A program made the position numbers and the translations under genes. Below the pieces are notes generated by a model. The model saw only the letters and a program-made list of their open reading frames with translations, was not told the origin of the DNA and searched no databases. Shown piece by piece: positions 11,830-23,694 of a DNA stretch of 64,000 nt. This stretch comes from Adineta steineri (Eukaryota > Rotifera > Eurotatoria > Adinetida > Adinetidae), in assembly GCA_905250115.1 (NCBI GenBank), contig CAJNOI010000090.1, positions 303,511 through 367,510 on the forward strand. Reading direction: 5' to 3'. Each line of letters starts with the position of its first letter. Within the stretch, counting starts at the first letter, position 1.

Positions 11830-13000
11830 TGTCTGATTTCATTAATAATATTGTTATAGATATTACTGAATCTATATAGTACGATAAATTGCTTTTCAAT
11901 AGATTAAATATGCTACACAACAATTACAATACTAGATGATATTTAAATTTCATTCAACTGCGAAATGAGTATTCATTTTCTGCAGATGACTATATACAAC
12001 AGAGTAAGTGTTCCTAAGAAATATTTGTGATCTAATACAATCTATACTCTATCGTTATTTGTTTATATGAAAAAGTTACGTTTTCATCAACTAATCGAAA
12101 TTGAAAAGAATTCAATAGTAGACATGACGAAATTTATCAGTCTCTCTGTCAACATGTTTCTAACGAAAATCGTCGACTGATCATTTAATTGAGTTTCACC
12201 CATACCCACCCACATCCTAGAACATTAAAATAATTTATTGAAAGAAATAATAATTTTAAAAACTATCAAAATAAATGACATATCGTATATCTACAAGTAG
12301 TATCAATTAAAAATAAAAAATGTGGAATAATTGATCTTGATATTGTTTTATCTATTGTATCTACTGATGAAATAATCCTAAATAGATCGGTATTATCTAA
12401 AGTAACACCTGAATTTATATACTCCATCATTTACTTTCATCTTTCTATGTGTACCTTAACTCTCTTTAAAAGGAAGCCGCGCTACCATCACTGAGACTCC
12501 TTCTGAGAAATACACATCGCATTTATCGAATATTTAGATTTTTATTATCGCTTAGTATTGTTCTGAAGAATCATTATTTTCAAATGGCAACAGATGCTCT
12601 TATTGATTAAATATTTTCTAAAAATAAAAGAGAAGGTAACAAGTTGTTTTTATTCGTCACGTTAAACAAATATCTTTAAATATATCCACTCATTGCGTAT
12701 ATAACATTTGCGCATAATAATTGATAAAAAGAAAGTTTTTCAATGAAGTTTTATGCATCGAAATTAAAGATTAAATGTATTAGAATTGAATCGAATAGCT
12801 GTACTTGTTATCGTTGAATTTCTATTTGAAATAACTGCAAACTGTTACCAATATGTAAAAAGAGCAAAAAATAGAAAATAGATTTGTTTTATCATATTAA
12901 TTGGATATTTGATGAATGGATGCATCTGTTGTTTTATAGAAACTATCCATTTCAAAGCAAATTTAACGATAATGGTAGACTCATTCACATCTCATATAAG

Positions 13001-13009
13001 TATATAAGG
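13001..13009 (+). promoter_or_regulatory. Candidate TATA box of the secreted six-cysteine gene
   Basis: TATATAAGG lies 81 bp upstream of the ATG at 13082, a plausible distance for a short leader. Inferred. Confidence 0.35.
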
Positions 13010-13081
13010 ACGTGGAAATATCAGGACAATTATTTACTTTCTACTTTGATTTATTATATTTTTCAGTCGTTCAACAAAAAA

Positions 13082-14465
13082 ATGTCTTCATATTGCCTCG
13101 TATTTGTGGCAATTATAGCTGTAATCAGTACCATCGTTGTTCATGCTCAATTTGATGACAGTAAGTGTACATCTACACTTTATATTTTTATAATGAGTTA
13201 ATTTATTCCCATCAAACGCAATAATCACTGGCGAAAGTTTTTTATTTTCAATACCCTAAATTTGTCATTATTTTTATTTCGCTCACAGTGTAAGTTACAA
13301 ACATTAAGATTAGTTACAGATTCTTGTGGATTCACGGGAAGAATTTCTGTTACGTGACCTTTTGTAAGATTCGTGAGACGAAAAAAGTTTCTGTATATAA
13401 CCACGTAACCGTTTAGATACCATACGAATTTTTGAGGATTTACTACAAAAATGTTCCGTGTATCGACGAGGGAAAACCATTTAATGCTTCGCAGTTCGTA
13501 CCAAAGTTAAAATCGACCCACCTCTTAATACAAGTAAATCGTTGTACTGTTACTTACGTAGATATACTCCTGTAACTTTATCCTTGGAGACACATCTTAA
13601 TAATTGAACTTCTAGACCTACATGTTCACAACTATAGCTTTAAAGCAGTGTCTTTAGCATTTACATCTATATAAAGTGTGTTGAATAAAACGACAAGAGT
13701 TGGTTTTGAGTATACAAATGACACAAGTCATTATCGTACCAAAAGGCGTAGGCAATCATTCTCATTCGAGCGAGTTCGTATTAAACTAATGTGTTGACCA
13801 TTAAAATTATGATTTTTTACTTGTGCCTACAGTTTGCTGAGCGCACCTATATGGTGTTAAACCGATAGATAGCATGATCGAATAAAGTTATAGGATCATG
13901 TAGGATCGTACATCGGACTTGTTGATTTGGAATGTCGCTTATATGAAGTCTTTATTAGTTAAATCTGAATAGAAAAGAAGTTTTGGCGTGAAAAATTTTG
14001 ACTCCAAAAGCATGTACTCTTTGTATTGCTAACTGGTCAACTTTGAATATAGATAGATCATAACTTCGTATTAGAAGATTTGAATTAATATTAAATTACT
14101 AATTTCTTTCAGCAATGATGGCAGTAGATTTCGATGGTCCACCTCCACCCAAATGTCCGACTGCAGATTCAGATACAATGACAAGCTCAATCACTATTCC
14201 CGGTGTAGATTTGGCATTACTGAGAGCACAAAAGAATTCTTTTGAATCATGTTTTACCAGCCAGTTACAATTATCATCGCCTTCAAATATTAAAGCGTCA
14301 GTGGAGGTGCATAAAATCCAACAGTTAGACAGTGGTGACTGTAAAATATCATACAGATGCTCAGGAGTCGGTGATCAACCTTCAGCTGAAACTTGTTTGG
14401 GAACAATACCAAATAGTGATGCATTCCAAACCATCCTTGCAAAATGTTATCGCGTCCAAAGTTAG
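13082..14465 (+). CDS. Small secreted six-cysteine protein (two exons)
   Basis: Exon 1 (13082-13160) encodes a signal peptide, MSSYCLVFVAIIAVISTIVV-HAQ, and ends in a phase-1 GTAAGT donor. Exon 2 (14113-14465) begins after TTTCTTTCAG in matching phase and ends at TAG. The joined product has about 143 residues, roughly 120 after signal removal, with six cysteines (in KCP, SCF, DCK, RCS, TCL and KCY), consistent with three disulphides. A proline run (GPPPPKCP) sits near the mature N-terminus. I do not recognise the family; it is probably an exported or body-wall protein. The 952-bp intron holds nothing recognisable. An upstream in-frame start at 12884 is unlikely because it would bury the signal peptide. 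Confidence 0.7.
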
Positions 14466-14998
14466 TGAGTGAAATGATAGCGAGCATGTTGATGAAAGGA
14501 GACAGAAAGTTGTAAAGTTATAAAGATCATATTTTGTGTGATTGAACTGTATTTTCTCTTTGTCTTCTCTATGCTCTACTATTCTATGGAGATGGCTTAA
14601 AGATTTTCTTTTCTTCGTTGTATTCATGCGTTCGTTTTGATTTCTAATTCATCATATATACACATCCATGATTCTTTCGGAATAAAACGATGAAGGATAC
14701 TATAGGGAACAATCATCTCACTAAATTAAATAATCAAGCTTCAATAACAATGAAGAAAGTAGTTGAAATATCAAATGGGTGTAAAAAATGCTTTCTATGT
14801 CTTATGATACTTCAAATTTCTTGAACAGAAAGATACTATACATGATAAAGATAACAAATTCATATTAATGTGATGATCATTTCGTACATATTGCTGCTTC
14901 GATTTATTTGATTTTCATCTAGAGATCTAAATTGAATCTTATAATGGGTGTTGTTTCAAAATTTTAAATTCTGTACATCGTCAATAATAGAGGAAGCG

Positions 14999-15062
14999 TT
15001 GAGGGTGTGGGTGTGGGTGTTAGGGCTCTTCTTCTCTTAGAACTACACATCCATCCTTTCAA
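14999..15062. repeat. Telomere-like hairpin element
   Basis: Left arm TTGAGGGTGTGGGTGTGGGT, among the purest TGTGGG stretches in the window. The right arm (CTACACATCCATCCTTTCAA) is degenerate. Confidence 0.6.
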
Positions 15063-15341
15063 AGAAATAAGCTGATCAAATTCTCTCTAATATGTCTACA
15101 CCGTTTACTTGTTGTGTCTTCGATGATTAATAAACTTCAAGTAAATTTTTTCCGGATTTCTTACCAACACGAAAGTTTTCACTCAGCATTACACTCTTTG
15201 ATGGAAAATTGTGAAAACAGATTTTTATAAAATAAAACAGATGATGATCTGTCTTTCCAAAAAAGATATATTGATTATTAAGTAGTCTCAATTTATGAGT
15301 AGAAGTTATTGAATAAATAGAATTAGGTTTGTGAGTTAATT

Positions 15342-16378
15342 TCAACAAGCCAATAAAACGCTGGTATTGTTACTCCATTCATTTGTGACTATAATGTCGG
15401 GTTTGCTGTCGTTATTGATATCGACCACTACCACTTCTCGGGGATTGTTGCCAGTTAGGTAAGTTGCTTGTGCAGTAAATATACCGTTACCTATGTTGAG
15501 AAGAATACCGACATTATTACTAAAATAGTTCGCGATAATAATGTCAGGTTTGCCGTCATTATTCACATCAGCCACTGCCACATTTAGCGGATGGGATCCA
15601 GTTGAGTACGTTGTTTGTGCAGTAAACGTGTTATTACCTGTGTTGAGAAGAACACCGACGGTGTCACTACCGGAGTTTGTAACAATAATGTCTGGATAGC
15701 TGTCGCTATTAACATCGGCTATTGCTATACCGTAAGGACTACTGCCAGTTAAGTAAGCTGTTTGTTCACTGAAAGTGCCGTTACCTATGTTGAATAAAAC
15801 ACTAACGTAGTTACTATCATAATTTGGAACAATAATGTCTGGTTAGCCGTCTTTATTGACATCAATCACTTCTACACTGTATGGATGGATGCCAGTAGAG
15901 TAAGTTGTTTGTGAAGTAAATGTACCGTTGCCGATGTTGAGGAGAACACCGACATTGTTACTACCAGAGTTCGGAACAATAATGTCTGGTTTGCCGTCAT
16001 TATTGACATCATTTATTACCACATTGTATGGACCTGCGCCAGTAGAGTAAGTTGTCTGTGCAGTAAATGTACCGTTGCCGATGTTGAGGAGAACACCGAC
16101 GTTGTTATCAAAAACGTTTGAGACAATAATATCAGGTTTACTGTCGTTATTGACATCGACTACTTTTACACTGTTTGGCGATGTGCCAACTGAGTAAGTT
16201 GTTTGTGCAGTAAACCTACCGTTGCCGATGTTTAGGAAAACACTGATAGTGTTACTTTTAAGGTTTGTGACAATAATATCGGGTTTACTATCATTATTAA
16301 CATCAACTACTGTCATACCGAACGGGCCTGAGTCAGTTGAGTAAGTTGTCTGTGCCATATATATTGTATTGCATTGAA
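15342..16378 (-). pseudogene. FG-GAP/VCBS seven-bladed propeller exon with one nonsense codon
   Basis: Reading leftwards, a phase-1 acceptor (TTGCAATAG) opens the exon at 16378 and the frame runs to the stop at 15342-15344. Seven repeats of about 44-50 residues each carry a calcium-type loop such as DVNNDSKPDIIV, the layout of an integrin-like FG-GAP propeller. Loop 4 reads DVNKDG-stop-PDIIV: TAA at 15843-15845 replaces the AAA seen in other loops. The frame is otherwise open to the end, so this is one point mutation, not general decay. No leader exon is visible; the satellite and assembly gap lie just upstream. It is either a young pseudogene or a sequence error. As a live gene it would be an extracellular adhesion or binding module. 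Confidence 0.75.
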
Positions 16379-16431
16379 CTATTGCAAAGAAAAATTATTT
16401 TTTAGCATATATGCGGAGATTAGGGGTACAC

Positions 16432-16793
16432 ACAGTTCAGTTCATGAACCCCGTTCAAATGAACTAAAGAACCGATCACATAGCTCATTTCAACGAACTG
16501 AACTTATTAAAACCGTTCAGTTCACGTGAACTGAACTGTCTGAACAGTTCATTTCAACGAACTGAACCTAGTGAACCAGTTCAGCTCGCCGAACTGAACT
16601 GTATAAACAGTTCATCTGAACGAACTGAACCTAGTAAACCAGTTCAGCTCACGTGAACTGAACTGTATGAACAGTTCACCAGAACGACCTGAACCTACTG
16701 AGACAGTTCAGCTAACGTAAACTGAACTCTCTGAACAGTTCATCCTGACGAACTGAGCTTCCTAAGATAGTTCAGCTCACACGAACTAAACTG
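16432..16793. repeat. Palindromic satellite, 63-64 bp unit, next to gap
   Basis: About five to six degenerate tandem copies; the CAGTTCAG landmark recurs at 16577, 16640 and 16704. Each unit holds inverted motifs such as CAGTTCAGCTCACGTGAACTG, so each can fold into a hairpin. The array runs straight into the run of Ns, which suggests it caused the assembly break and is longer in reality. Confidence 0.85.
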
Positions 16794-16893
16794 NNNNNNN
16801 NNNNNNNNNNNNNNNNNNNNNNNNNNNNNNNNNNNNNNNNNNNNNNNNNNNNNNNNNNNNNNNNNNNNNNNNNNNNNNNNNNNNNNNNNNNNN
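16794..16893. other. Assembly gap, 100 Ns
   Basis: Exactly 100 unresolved bases, the customary placeholder for a gap of unknown length. Satellite DNA lies on one side and a minus-strand gene on the other. Confidence 0.99.
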
Positions 16894-17685
16894 CTAATCA
16901 GAAAATATTTCGATAAATGTCATTTTACCTTTGTTTTTGTATTTCATATAGTTTCGATAGGCCATTGTCCAGTCGGATATAGCAGCTTTGAGTTGTTTGA
17001 AGGTCAGTTCACGTGAGAAGAGTGTAATTTGGTAATGATAGTTTTCGGATGATTTATTTGAACTTGAATTACCAACTGATGATGATGATGATTCTTGCAT
17101 CTGTTTGACAAAAAGATGAATATCAGGTGAAATGATAAGATCTGTTTTTGTTGTAATGAAATAATTAACGAGTTCATCAAGATGAGCAGTCGATTTTACA
17201 CTTTGTGAAGGAATTTGTCTGGCCGAACGAATATTAATGTCAGATGTGTGAATGTGATGAACAATACCCAGATATTCTTCCGGTACCTACAGTAAAATAT
17301 GACAAAAAAGAAATTGAGAATATATATCTGTCGTTTGACTGAGCTCATTAGTTCTCTGTTAACAGATCAGACAAATGGTATATGTTGTTTCGAATTCAAA
17401 GCTTCTGTTATGTACCTGCATACGAAATGTTGTATATTCCGATTCCAAAGTGTTAACAACAACATCAATCGTGTAACTAGCTGTAAGTGGACGCAAAGAC
17501 ACAGCTCTCATACGATGTTGTAATATCTCCATTGCATAGGCAGAAACCTTGCTGATGAATGTTAAACAAAAAAGAGCAAGAATAATAAGTAAACAATCAT
17601 GACAAATATTGCCCGTCTTAATCGATGAGATAAGTGGTTGAATAACATAGTAGTGTAGATCCATAATGATACTAATCGTCGTCAA
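16894..17685 (-). CDS. Membrane-anchored protein, possibly the N-terminal part of a BCS1-like AAA protein
   Basis: Two exons joined in phase 0: 17685-17416 (donor GTACAT) and 17286-16894 (acceptor CTGTAG), giving 220 residues. The N-terminal part has a hydrophobic segment, CLLIILALFCLTFIS. After it comes a soluble mixed region with a poly-Ser insert and the stretch LKAAISDWTMAYRNYMKYKN. The order of a membrane helix followed by a domain of this size recalls the N-terminal region of BCS1-type ATPases, but no Walker motif is present. The TAG stop touches the gap, so the ATPase part could be missing or on further exons inside the gap. Function unassigned; the BCS1 idea is weak. Confidence 0.45.
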
Positions 17686-18790
17686 ATAAATGAAATGAAA
17701 TATATCTTATTTTCTTTTATAGCCTGTTAAAACAATGTAGTTTATTATAGACTCGTCATCATTGATTGTATTGGCTCAATTTTTATTCTATCGGTCAAAT
17801 GCAAAAATAACCTGACGCATTCGAAAAACGACTAGGCCATGTGTGGGCTGAAAATGAATAGCCGGCATTAGTGATACAAAGAACAATGACCGACAGAAAA
17901 TGATGCAAAACCGATCCGTCGATTATAATTACTATCGCAAGGTTCAGTATCCAAAGTTAATGAAACAACGAGCATGAATCTACACAAATTCATAATATTA
18001 TCTGCATAAAATTGACTATAATAATGAGCACAAATATACTATACTTATTAAACATGAGTTTCAAATAGAGTCCTTGCAAATTAGAAAAACAAATATTATT
18101 TAATTCTACTATCAATGTTAATTTTGGCATTTTTATTTTTATCTATTTGATTAAAGTTTAATTAGTTAAGCACAGAAAATTTAAGCGCAAATAAAATAAA
18201 ATAAGTATGATCTTTTATGAAAGGGTGTGAGTCGATGTGGGCGGGTGTGATTGTGAATATTATATTTTTTTGTAATTAACACATACATCCACACAAACAC
18301 CACCCACATCCACGCGCGCTCACACCCACACTCTCAACATTATCTTTTGACTTCATATGTGAAGTTTTTTTTTTTTATTTGTAAAAAAAACTACGATCAT
18401 TCGATCCTAACGCTACATGAGAATATGAAAGAGAAAGAAAAAAAAACACAGAATAGAAAATATGATAAACGATTCGACATGAAAGACAAAACAAAGGTGT
18501 AAGAGACCTAAACCGGTAGAAAGGAACAGAAAAAAACATCAATTCCATAAAGATTAATAAAATGAATCAGAAAAATTATATGTGAAGAATGATTTTTTGA
18601 TATTATATAAATTTTATTTATCGAATATTAAATATTGAAGGAAAATTAGAAATATTTCGTTGTGATGAATTATTATTTTCCTTTAAAAAAAAGATTTCTT
18701 GTGTTAAAACATTGGATTGTTTTTTAAATATCTAAATAAAAGATATATATAATCTCTTTTGTTTTCGTTCTTTGAAAATAAACGTTCAAC
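17686..18790. other. Intergenic with one hairpin
   Basis: It lies upstream of the gap-side gene and past the 3' end of the NUDIX gene. It contains the hairpin at 18223-18337 and AT-rich DNA with no gene seen. Confidence 0.5.
18223..18337. repeat. Telomere-like hairpin element
   Basis: Left arm GGGTGTGAGTCGATGTGGG plus CGGGTGTGA, right arm rich in CACCCACATCCACGCGC and CTCACACCCACACTCTCAA. A longer member, about 115 bp, with an AT-rich centre. Confidence 0.7.
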
Positions 18791-20705
18791 TTACTGAGCG
18801 AACGGACGTAGCGTATGGTATTTGTCGTGTCTGTTTCCAGGCCGATGACGAATAATATCATCGATATTTAACCATGCCCAATCCTAAAGCAGAACAATAA
18901 TAATGCTTTTAATAGTTTAAAAGTGAAAAAAAGTATTTATAATTACCTTATTTTCTTTGTTATCCTTTAAACTAAACTTCCATTTCTTTTCATCGGCACG
19001 AACAGCTAAAAGACCAATATGTCGTATTCCATCATCAATGTCTGTTCTACTATTAAAACCACATCCGACAAAGTTATCTTTGTTTAAATCAAGATGCTGA
19101 TCAATATTATTTTTGTTAATTGTTATTTGAGTTTTATCTTCTTCAAATTCAATGAAAAGCTCTTCAAATAACTCCCGCAATATTGTTTCCAATGGAATTT
19201 CTAATGTACCATCATCCTTGATTTTTGGATGACCTTTCGGAGCACTCCAAGTTCCATAATGATTTTGTACTCCCAATATCTGAATATATATTTAATACAG
19301 TACAATATAGAAACTATTCCACTATCGATAAATCAAAGTTTTACTTGGGTAATAAAAATTACTGACACATTCAATAATTATTTCTTTACCTGATTGTTCT
19401 TGTTAAGAATAAGAATACCAGATGATAAATTTCCTAATATTGTTTGTGCATCATGCACCGATTTTGCTTGTGTCGAATATTCTTTAGATACTACAAAAAA
19501 AGATAGATTAAATGAGTCAAAGAATTTTATAAAGTTCTATAGTACATACAATACCAATTATATGCTTTCTTGAACTCTCTATACATTTTTGACGATATTC
19601 GTTTTGTTATCGGTATATTTGTATATTTTTTATCTATACCTGACCAAATCTTCTCTTTTTCCTCTTCAACTTTTAAAAGAATATTGATCACTTCTTGTTG
19701 ATTTTGACCACGAATCAATCTTCAAGAAAGATCAAAATTAATTAAGAATAATAATAAACTGATTGCTTATTTATTATCTAGTAAAATTATACTTACTTGA
19801 ATACACTATCAGGGAAATGACAATCTTCAGGTAGTCGTGTTTTAATACATCTAATAAAAAAATATATATAGAATTATTATTCAATTATGTTTAAAAATAA
19901 AAAGTCGAGTTTTTTTAAATATAATCTATACATCATTAGAGATATGATGATCGTTTTCTTCATGCCTTAATTCAAAAACCTCGCCTGATTTCTATAAATA
20001 CATAATATATTTCTTCAGTTTGCTTACTGATATTGATCAACACTGTCTGTATGAGTGCCATTTGTCTCATCAATGAGATTAGTAGATCCATCGGGTGGAT
20101 GTAATAAAGCATCATACTGATCTGTTGAAACTTCTTCTGCATGTATTCGTTGATTGATATTTTCAGAATCGGGTGCACATATTAATTGTTCGATATTTGA
20201 CAAATCTTTTGTATTGGAATCGGATTCTACCTCTTCAACTGCATATTTATCATTATCATCATTTATTTCTTCGTTTTTATGGTTTAATATTTCTAAGATT
20301 GAAAATGCACACAATCAATCTATAAAAGAAATTTAAATATAAAAATATCAACTTACCTAAACTTGTTGTTTCTTTGAAAATGGAAAATAATATTTTTTAT
20401 TGTTTTATTTTGTATAAAAAAATATAGTTTCATTACCTTTACTCATAACATTTAAGTTTAAATCATTGACATCATCTAAAGAATGTTTTAATATATTATA
20501 AAAATCAAAAATATATGATAATTCTTGAGAATGTGAATTAAAATAATAGATGCCAAACTCACCCACACTCTGGTCGAGAAAATAAACTATCATATTCTAC
20601 AGCTCATTGAAAAAAAAGAAAAACAAGAATTAATATTTACCTTTTTGGTTTGCCATATAGTTAAATGTAGCGAATACCAAGCCCTCCGTTGAAAATTTTA
20701 AAAGA
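18791..20705 (-). CDS. NUDIX hydrolase-domain protein, multi-exon
   Basis: Supported exons, 5' to 3' on the minus strand: 20475-20437, 20371-20357 (a 15-base microexon), 20292-20028, 19850-19797, 19719-19550, 19490-19390, 19279-18947 and 18883-18791. All junction phases agree. The C-terminal half is a NUDIX fold: the strand SSGILILNKNNQ, then GTWSAPKGHP and the Nudix box with E...RELFEEL, which holds the metal-binding glutamates. This family cleaves nucleoside diphosphate-linked substrates. The N-terminal part is acidic and low in complexity (EEINDDNDKYAVEEVESDS) and unassigned. The first exon is uncertain: one candidate begins near 20590 and another near 20700 (YSLLKFSTEGLVFATFNY). The substrate cannot be told from sequence. 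Confidence 0.7.
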
Positions 20706-20756
20706 GAATAATCTAAAATAATCTTGTATCAATATCAGTGAATACAAAAAATTGTA

Positions 20757-20803
20757 ACGTGTGGGTGTGGAACGAGAGAATAGTTCTACCCACACCCACA
20801 CGT
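20757..20803. repeat. Telomere-like hairpin element, near-perfect stem
   Basis: ACGTGTGGGTGTGG on the left pairs with CCACACCCACACGT on the right across about 17 bases, the most exact stem of the family. It lies just upstream of the NUDIX gene. Confidence 0.75.
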
Positions 20804-22065
20804 GATATTAGTATCTTAAAAAGTAACTCGAATATCTGGTATGAAAAGCAAATAAACTGAATGTTATTTCGGAGCATCTCCTAGTTTCCAGTATCTATAT
20901 CTGTTCTTCTTTGCACTACATGATACATTTATGAACAATATTATCATATCTATGATAAGATATTTGAAAACAGAATATTCAAAAATATGAAATATTTTTA
21001 TATAGGCGTAAGAGTGACGAAAAAATATTCAGAAACGTACTTTTTATCTGTAGAAGAAGCTCTAATATTTAAAGATATCATTTATATTCTTTAAACCACA
21101 ATCAAATAGTATAGTATTACTTACAGTTAAATATTATCCAATGATAATTAAAGCCAATAAAGAACGAATACGAATAAATAAAAAAAACATAGAGAAACAC
21201 ACTATTGTGTATCTACTTTACTGCAGTGATCATCCATGCGTCCCTCGTCGTTCTTTACCCTAATAAGACAAACGGTAATCAACCCGATAACAAAGCGATA
21301 GGCCACGCTATTGTTCGGTTCGTCGCATTAAGGATTCAAAAACAAATATCGGTTAGCGCACGTTTTCTCTCCTTCCTTGTAATCATCATTTATGCATACA
21401 CTCTTCATTTGGTCTAACGAAAAAAAATCAACACTTAGTTACATAGAAAATCTTTCATTTCATTTTAAAAAGATCGTTAGATTTTGCTGAATTCATATGA
21501 GCGAGAATACACAATTCATTTCCAGCTGTTTAGAACGAAACTCATAATTGATATTCGTTCACTCCATCGATAATCAACTTGATCGCTTTTCGCATGAATC
21601 TATCATAGCTTAATCGATCTGAATGAGCAATGGAAAAACCTATCTAACTTTAATTTTTTGATTTTCCTTTGATGAATCTTATGGTCAAATCTTTAAAATT
21701 CGAATAAAAATATGTTATCTATATAAACAGACGTTTATAAAATCAATTCTGAAACTTTGTCGACAGAATAATCTGATCGAGGTATTTGTATGAGCAAAAT
21801 TCAAAATTACGATTTTATCATAAAATCGGTATTCTGTTTGATGAATTTCAAGTATTACTATAGTATCAGATCGAATAAAACAATATATTTATTTAGAAGT
21901 AAAATTAAAAATAACTAATAATAACGAAAAATACAATATTCATTGTATTTTTAAAAAATCCATAAAATACTTCAGTTTTAAATTGCTACGTCTAATTTAT
22001 TGATGGTTCTAAAAATACAGAATATTTTAGAAAAATAAATAAAAAATAAATCGTTTCTTACTAGT
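20804..22065. other. Intergenic, no gene recognised
   Basis: AT-rich. A slightly GC-richer patch at 21210-21420 is open for 70 codons without recognisable content. Confidence 0.5.
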
Positions 22066-23694
22066 TTAATAACCAGCAGCATTGAATTCTCTCTGTGAGA
22101 GAACACCATCATGATTAGAATCAGCAGCATTGAAAAGAGTTGATGGGGCAAAACCTGAACCTGGTCCGACATTGGAACCAGCACCATAGGTTGATACAGA
22201 TTCTCCAAAACCACTAAAAGCTGATGAAAGTACAGGAGCAGCTCCAAAACCAGTTGGTCCTTCACCGGCGCCACCAACATGACTGCTAAAAGCTGCAGGT
22301 GAATCAATTCCAACTACACCACCACCATGAGCTTCATACGCTGAATGAGCAATATTTGCACGTGATCCAACACCACCAGCAGTAGCTTCAAAATTCATTT
22401 CACCAGCAATACCACCATAACCTTGTCCAGTAAGACCACCAGCACCTGTAGCACCACCAGTTGATGAAAATTGACCTTCAGTAGCAGCAAATGAACCAGC
22501 AACAACAGGTGGTGACTATAAATAAGAAAAGAAAATAAGAAAAAGAGAACATAAAGATAACATACAATATCTTCAGTAACACCAGCTGCTCGTGCTTGTT
22601 GAACAAGTGTTACTGAATCAAGAAGTTGAGCACCATATCGTTGTACATATGCTACAGGATTTTCAAGTTGTACACCTAATTTTTGGAACTGACGAACAAT
22701 ACGAGCTTGTACATTATCATATTGAATAATAACATTGCGTGGTCGTGCATACTGTTGAGCTGCTGCAGCACGTTGAACAATAGTACGACGTTTTGCAGCT
22801 GCACCATAAGGTACCCAACGTTCAATGATGATATCACGAGGACGTGCTGGAGCAGCAGGTAAACGTTCGATAATTGTTGATCGTGGTGGAACAGGTAATG
22901 CAGCAAGTCGACGAATAACTAAAAACGAATATAAGATTGAAAGAAAAAAAACTGAAATGCAATTTACCTGTTTGTGAAGCAACACTTTGTGGTGGTACTG
23001 GTGGTCGTTCACGTAAGACAAGTGGAGGTGGTTGAGGACGTGGAGGAGCTTGTTGACGAATACGAAGAGGTGGTGGTGGAGGTGGTTGAGGTGGACGCAC
23101 TTCTTTTATAATGAGTGGCTAAAAAGAAATAACAATAATACAGAAGATTAATAAATAAACAAAACAACTTACGCCTGGTGGTGGAATTGGTGGTGGTTGA
23201 AGAAATCGTACTCGAATATTTTGTGTATAAGTTAATGGACCATTGGGAGCTGGACGACGAATAATTTGTGGATTACTATCTTGAAATAATCCTCGTGAAT
23301 CTGTTGCATAAGATTGAACAGCAGCTGAATTTACAGATTCTGTTGATGATACACCATATCCTGCACCACCACCAACTAAACCAGCAGCACCATATCCTAC
23401 ACCACCAGCTAAACCAGAATCAACACCATATCCAGTATTACTAGCTGAGTATGATGATGTACTGTTATAACTACCATTAACACCACCTGCTAAACCAGAA
23501 TCAGCTTCACTTCGATAAGAAGCTTCGTAATGGGCTCCACCAAATGGTCCTGCTGTTGATGATGATTCGTGTGATGATGAATGTGATGTAAAACCATTAC
23601 CACCATTGTTTTGTTCAACAAAACTACGAAATTCATTTAAATCTAATGAGTTGTTTCGATTGATATCAGCTCGATAAAAAGCAGCGTCAACCAT
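22066..23694 (-). CDS. EF-hand protein with Gly/Ala- and Pro-rich regions (four exons)
   Basis: Exons 23694-23173, 23118-22968, 22918-22566 and 22515-22066, with consistent phases, give 491 residues. One EF-hand loop lies at the extreme N-terminus (DINRNNSLDLNEF, about residues 9-21) and a second at the extreme C-terminus (DSNHDGVLSQREF). Between them come a Gly/Ser/Tyr-rich stretch, a poly-proline part (PPQPPPPPP), a positively charged region of repeats like RPRDIIIERWVPY and RPRNVIIQY, and a second Gly/Ala-rich stretch. The middle is reminiscent of cortical cytoskeletal repeat proteins such as alveolins or articulins, but that is only a resemblance. It could be a calcium-responsive structural protein. 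No signal peptide is seen. Confidence 0.75.

Larger units (their letters stand above)
11145..13000. other. Intergenic, two hairpins and a half-copy
   Basis: AT-rich DNA with the hairpins at 11511 and 11786 and a CA-rich half-arm near 12197-12218. I see no gene. Confidence 0.5.

Noticed and set aside
19920-19985. Possible extra NUDIX-gene exon with KSGEVFELRHEEND
   Set aside because: No acceptor gives a phase that matches the neighbouring exons; skipping it keeps all junctions in phase.
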